Source of the DNA: a marine group bacterium Sva0996 bin134
GTDB taxonomy: Bacteria; Actinomycetota; Acidimicrobiia; Acidimicrobiales; Bin134
Length of the DNA stretch: 64,000 nucleotides
NCBI GenBank assembly: GCA_002239105.1
Contig: MPNQ01000005.1
Coordinates: forward strand, 1-64,000
Reading direction: 5' to 3'
How positions within the stretch are numbered: position 1 is the first letter of the stretch; every line of letters starts with the position of its first letter. The notes beneath the pieces were generated by a model. The model saw nothing but the letters and a program-made list of their open reading frames with translations, was not told where the DNA came from and searched no databases. The position numbers and the translations under genes were made by a program. Below, piece after piece: positions 60,151 through 64,000 of the stretch.

Positions 60151-60444
60151 CTACTCCTCGGTGTTGAGCCAATGCGATGAGGAGCCCACCACTTCGATCT
60201 CGGGAATCGACCAGATGAACCGGTCCACATCATCGGCCAGCGACCGGCATTGGCCCGGCTGGCCCGACACAACCGCCATACCCACCTCTGCCCTCTGCCA
60301 CAGATCGGTGTGACCGGTTTCCGCCGCCGACACACCGAATCGACGGGCCAAGTCCGACAGCAAGGGTCGCAGAACCGAACGGCGCTCCTTCAGCGATTGG
60401 CAACCAGGGATGTGCAAGTCATAGACCACGGCGAGAACGTGCAT
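60151..60444 (-). CDS. DUF503 family protein
   Basis: A 97-residue protein beginning MHVLAVVYDLHIPGCQSLKE and continuing RRSVLRPLLSDLARRFGVSAAE is a clear DUF503 (YlxP-like) member. It lies eight bases downstream of infB and three upstream of rbfA, its usual place. The family is linked to ribosome assembly by context, without known biochemistry. Confidence 0.88.
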   Translation of the reverse strand: MHVLAVVYDLHIPGCQSLKERRSVLRPLLSDLARRFGVSAAETGHTDLWQRAEVGMAVVSGQPGQCRSLADDVDRFIWSIPEIEVVGSSSHWLNTEE

Positions 60445-60452
60445 CGGCTCGA

Positions 60453-63245
60453 TCAGACTCGGGCGACTTCTCGCTCCTCGAAAGTCTCGATGATGTCTCC
60501 CTGCTTGAGGTCTTGGAAGTCGGACAACCCGATACCGCACTCGAAACCAGACTGCACGTCGCGCACATCTTCTTTGAAGCGCTTGAGAGACGAGACCGTG
60601 CCCCGCCATATGACGGCACCCTCCCGCAAGAACCGGACTTTGGAGCCTCGGGTGATCGCCCCGTTGAGCACATAGCAGCCGGCCACGGCACCCACCCGGG
60701 GAACTCGGAATATCTCCCGCACCTCGGCGTCTCCGGTGACGACCTCCTCGAACTCGGGAGCAAGCATCCCGACCATGGCGTTCTCCACATCCTCGATCAG
60801 GTTGTAGATGATCTCGTAGGTCCGGATTTCCACCTTCTCGAGCTCGGCGAGTTCTCTGGCCTTGCGATCAGGCCTGACGTTGAAACCGATGATGGTGGCG
60901 TTGGATGCGGCGGCCAGTTGGATGTCGTTGGCAGTCACACCGCCCACGCCCCTATGGACAAAGGCCAGCTTGACCTCTTCGCGTCCTAGGCGCTGAAGGC
61001 TGTCTACCACCGCTTCCAGCGACCCGTTCACATCAGCTTTGACGATGAGGTTCAGCGTCGCGGTCTCACCGGCTTGGATTTGGGTGAATATGTCCTCCAG
61101 ACGCGCGCCGCCTGCGGTGGCTGCGGCGTCTCGACCAAGGCTGGCGATCCGCTGCGAGTGCTCGCGTGTCTGTGCAACCTTGGCCGCCACCTTCTCGTTG
61201 GGGGCGACCACGAAGGCGTCACCAGCGTTGGCTACATCTGAGAGACCGAGCACTTGCACCGGCTTAGAGGGCGGGGCCTCAAGAATCTGGTTGCCCCGGT
61301 CGTCGAGCAGGGCCCTGACCCGGCCCCAAGAAGCCCCGGCAACCACCGGATCCCCTCGCCGCAGGGTTCCATGCTGCACCAACAGGGTGGCCACCGGACC
61401 CCGCCCGATGTCCAGGTTGGACTCCAGCACCACTCCTTGGGCCCGGCCCTCCACGTTGGCCCGAAGATCTTCCACCTCAGCCACCACGGCCAGCTGTTCG
61501 AGCAAGTCGTCTATTCCCAGGTTCTGAAGAGCGGATATCTCCACCATGATGGTTTCACCGCCCCACTGCTCGGGTACCAGTTCGTGCTCGGAGAGCTGTT
61601 GCATGGTCCGAGTGGGGTCGGCGTTGTTGCGGTCGATCTTGTTGACGGCTACCACAATGGGCACATCGGCGGCCCGAGCGTGGTTGATGGCTTCCAGAGT
61701 CTGGGGCATCACTCCGTCGTCGGCCGCCACCACCAACACCACGATGTCGGTGGCATCGGCACCCCGGGCCCGCATAGCCGTGAACGCCGCGTGACCAGGG
61801 GTATCGATGAAGGTCAGCGTCCGCCCATCTTTCTCCACCTGATAGGCGCCGATGTGCTGGGTAATACCACCGGCTTCGCCCTCAGCCACATTGGCATTGC
61901 GAATCTGGTCGAGCAGCTTGGTCTTGCCATGGTCAACATGGCCCATGACCGTGATAACCGGGGAGCGAACAGGTTGGGCCTCTTCGAGCTCATCATCTGT
62001 GAATTCGGCTTCGAGCAGTTTGAGCAGTTCATTCTCCTGCTCTTCACCTGGGTCTACCAGGCGGACCTCGGCTCCGACTTCCGCAGCAAAGAGCTCGATC
62101 ATGTCGTCGGTCAGCGATTGGGTGGCGGTGACCATCTCACCCTGCTGCATGAGGAAGCGGACCACGTCGGCAGCCGTCTGGTTCAGCTTCGGACCCACCT
62201 CAAGGGGGGTTGAGGCTCGCTCGACCACCACCTCACCAGTGGGCGCGGCCGCGTCCGTCGGGGTGTAGTCCGGGATGTTCATGGGCTGGAGGTCTTCGGC
62301 CACCCGCCTACGCCGCCGGCTCTTGCGCCGCCTCTGCTGAGGACGTTGGGGACCGCCTCGACCTCGACCACCGGGGCCAGCAGGGCCGCTCGGAGGCCCG
62401 CTGAGGGCACCGGCGGGGCCGCGTGCCGCTAACGGCGCGGGAGATCGTCCCGGCGATCCGGTGCCCGGTCCATGGGTACCGCCAGCTGGTCGGGCTGGAC
62501 CGCGAGGGCCCCTCCGGGGACTCGGCGCCGGACCCCGTCCTCCTCGGCCGGGGGGCGGCGGAATCGGCTTGCCCGAAGAGGACGTTGGAGGACTGCCGGG
62601 GGGCGGCGGAATCGGCTTGCCCGACCGTGACATCGGCGGGCTGGGTCGAGCAGAAGCGGCTGGCTGCGCAGCCGGAGGCTCAGCCGCGGGCCTTGGCGCG
62701 GGTCGAGACGGCGCTGGGGGCGCGCTCGCTGGAGGCGATTCAACCGGCGGTGCTACCGGACGGAGCCGTGGCGGCATTCCCCCGCTGGAGGTAACCACCC
62801 GCGTGGGGCTTGGCGGGGACTCAGGAGGCTCTGGTTCGGGCTCAGGCTCAGCGGCAACTGGTACGGGCTCTGGTTCGGGCTCAGGCTCGGGCTCAGCCGC
62901 AACCGGCGCCGGTTCGGGCTTGGGTTCGGGCACAGGCTCGGCCGCAACCGGCTCGGGCTCTGGTTCGGGCTCAGGCTCGGGCTCAGCCATAACCGGCTCG
63001 GGCTCTGGTTCCGGCTCAGGCTCGGGTGGCCGAACAAGGCCATCACGATGAGCTCGGCGGCGGACGCGGTCTGCTTGAGCATCCACGATGCTCGATGAAT
63101 GGCTGTTGACGCCGATCCCCAAATTCACGCAGAGATCAAGCGTTTCCTTGTTCGTGAGGCCGAGCTCGCGGGCAAGCTCGTAAACCCGAATCTTTGCTGG
63201 CAAAAAGCTCTTTCTTGGTCTATCCGCAGTGCGCGGCCGACCCAT
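60453..63245 (-). CDS. infB: Translation initiation factor IF-2
   Basis: The 930-residue GTPase places initiator tRNA on the ribosome. The N-terminus has the IF2_N motif [20 protein letters not shown] (about residues 19-38), followed by a Pro/Glu tract (EPEPEP, about residues 75-145) and a Pro/Gly/Ser/Arg-rich linker to about residue 320. The G domain has [29 protein letters not shown] and NKIDRN; domains II-IV follow. ATG 63245 lacks a strong ribosome binding site. No ylxR gene separates it from nusA. Confidence 0.95.
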   Translation of the reverse strand: MGRPRTADRPRKSFLPAKIRVYELARELGLTNKETLDLCVNLGIGVNSHSSSIVDAQADRVRRRAHRDGLVRPPEPEPEPEPEPVMAEPEPEPEPEPEPVAAEPVPEPKPEPAPVAAEPEPEPEPEPVPVAAEPEPEPEPPESPPSPTRVVTSSGGMPPRLRPVAPPVESPPASAPPAPSRPAPRPAAEPPAAQPAASARPSPPMSRSGKPIPPPPGSPPTSSSGKPIPPPPGRGGRGPAPSPRRGPRGPARPAGGTHGPGTGSPGRSPAPLAARGPAGALSGPPSGPAGPGGRGRGGPQRPQQRRRKSRRRRRVAEDLQPMNIPDYTPTDAAAPTGEVVVERASTPLEVGPKLNQTAADVVRFLMQQGEMVTATQSLTDDMIELFAAEVGAEVRLVDPGEEQENELLKLLEAEFTDDELEEAQPVRSPVITVMGHVDHGKTKLLDQIRNANVAEGEAGGITQHIGAYQVEKDGRTLTFIDTPGHAAFTAMRARGADATDIVVLVVAADDGVMPQTLEAINHARAADVPIVVAVNKIDRNNADPTRTMQQLSEHELVPEQWGGETIMVEISALQNLGIDDLLEQLAVVAEVEDLRANVEGRAQGVVLESNLDIGRGPVATLLVQHGTLRRGDPVVAGASWGRVRALLDDRGNQILEAPPSKPVQVLGLSDVANAGDAFVVAPNEKVAAKVAQTREHSQRIASLGRDAAATAGGARLEDIFTQIQAGETATLNLIVKADVNGSLEAVVDSLQRLGREEVKLAFVHRGVGGVTANDIQLAAASNATIIGFNVRPDRKARELAELEKVEIRTYEIIYNLIEDVENAMVGMLAPEFEEVVTGDAEVREIFRVPRVGAVAGCYVLNGAITRGSKVRFLREGAVIWRGTVSSLKRFKEDVRDVQSGFECGIGLSDFQDLKQGDIIETFEEREVARV
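62830..63040 (-). repeat. Glu-Pro repeat tract of IF-2
   Basis: About 210 bases encode alternating Glu and Pro with VAAEP or VMAEP spacers every 15 or so residues. At DNA level GGCTCAGGCTCGGG and GGCTCTGGTTC recur on plus. Such tracts expand and contract readily. Confidence 0.8.
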
Positions 63246-63312
63246 GTGGGTCGGATTTTTATTGTCTCACGCCCAGCCGTCAGATTTCGAAGTCAATCTG
63301 AGGCGCAGGCCG

Positions 63313-64000
63313 TTACCCCGGCGGAGGGCCGCCTTCCGAAGCCTCCCCTACCTCCTCAACAGGGGCGTCTTCGCTGCCTTCAGCAGCCCAATCCTCGGCC
63401 GACAGGGCCGGTCCTCCCTCGGCTGGCCGCCATACCTGCTCGCCAGTCGTTTCGTCCACCACCCATTCACCCTCGGCCCAATCCGTTTCTGCATATGCCG
63501 CTTCTTGGGCCAACTGGGTCTCGCTCTTGATGTCGATTCGCCAACCCGTCAGGCGAGCGGACAGCCTGGCATTTTGGCCTTCTTTGCCGATGGCCAGGGA
63601 GAGCTGATAGTCGGGCACAATCACCTCGGCGACACCGGACTCCTCATCGATGCTGACCTCTTTGATCTTGGCCGGTGACAGCGCCTTGGCCACGAAGTCG
63701 GCCGGATCGTCGGCAAAGGGAACGATGTCGATCTTCTCCCCCCGCAACTCGTTTACCACCATGCGCACTCGGGCACCCCGGGCGCCGACACATGCCCCAA
63801 CCGGATCCACGTTGGTGTCGTTGGAGGCCACCGCGATCTTGGTGCGATGACCTGGTTCGCGGGCACACGCCCTGATCTCCACCACCCCATCGGCTATCTC
63901 GGGCACTTCCAACTCGAATAGCCGTTTGATCAGCCCGGGGTGGGTGCGGCTGACCACGATTTGGGGACCCTTGGCCGTCTTGCGAACCTCCACGATGTAG
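63313..64000 (-). CDS. nusA: Transcription factor NusA (C-terminal part, partial)
   Basis: The frame is open to the right edge; codons for [20 protein letters not shown] at the edge show that the ORF does not start here. Visible are the end of the S1 domain, then KH1 and KH2 ([46 protein letters not shown]). It ends in an acidic 65-residue tail ([19 protein letters not shown]). NusA controls pausing, termination and rRNA antitermination. It is the first gene of the infB operon in this window. Confidence 0.95.
   Translation of the reverse strand, partial: YIVEVRKTAKGPQIVVSRTHPGLIKRLFELEVPEIADGVVEIRACAREPGHRTKIAVASNDTNVDPVGACVGARGARVRMVVNELRGEKIDIVPFADDPADFVAKALSPAKIKEVSIDEESGVAEVIVPDYQLSLAIGKEGQNARLSARLTGWRIDIKSETQLAQEAAYAETDWAEGEWVVDETTGEQVWRPAEGGPALSAEDWAAEGSEDAPVEEVGEASEGGPPPG

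Overview
The window is a high-GC chromosomal segment that looks actinobacterial, most likely from the class Acidimicrobiia. The reasons are the housekeeping order (nusA-infB-DUF503-rbfA-truB-ribF, rpsO-pnp, dapB, dapA-rnj, ftsK, rimO-pgsA-cinA, recA-miaB-miaA-dapF-hflX-dap genes, class II nrdJ), the succinylase lysine route, a SURF1 protein, CCA-encoding tRNA genes and frequent GTG starts. The placement rests on gene order and protein character alone; no database search was possible.

Region 1 (1-9460) is accessory DNA: a P-loop/TPR protein with seven 42-residue repeats, an endonuclease/exonuclease/phosphatase-fold protein, a DUF6226-like protein with an odd tail, several small membrane proteins, a NERD-domain protein with two zinc ribbons and a PD-(D/E)xK-like protein. 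It ends at a tRNA-Cys gene whose 3' end faces it. It looks like a defence or integration island and carries a short palindromic repeat in several copies.

Region 2 (9622-13194) is a plus-strand catabolic-looking cluster: alpha/beta hydrolase, DUF7064/CrtC-like protein, luciferase-like flavin oxidoreductase and a Cys-rich unknown, followed by tRNA-Gly. Region 3 (13365-20261, minus strand) holds DUF4202, two small proteins, an Fpg/Nei glycosylase that seems to start at CTG, metX plus a PLP-dependent sulfhydrylase behind a probable SAM riboswitch, a DEAD-box helicase and lgt. Region 4 (20351-25280) has SnoaL/SDR/BKACE genes, a GH13 glucosidase and a zinc alcohol dehydrogenase.

Region 5 (25375-64000) is almost entirely minus-strand core genome. 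It contains nrdJ; dapE, dapD, dapC and dapF with hflX, miaA, miaB and recA; cinA-pgsA-rimO-CaCA-ftsK-rnj-dapA; surf1; dapB; pnp-rpsO; and the nusA/infB/rbfA/truB/ribF translation cluster. Together, dapA, dapB, dapD, dapC, dapE and dapF give the full route from aspartate semialdehyde to meso-diaminopimelate. A 2.8-kb insert between recA and cinA (msrB, SDR, an AT-rich exported repeat protein and a coiled-coil membrane protein) breaks the usual order.

The most unusual items are the YRC...VPGGC repeat protein with its low-GC tail, the long Arg/Asp/Gly repeat tail on PNPase, the SAM riboswitch with a hairpin covering the metX ribosome binding site, the CTG-start glycosylase with changed zinc ligands, and the nuclease/STAND-type island at the left end.
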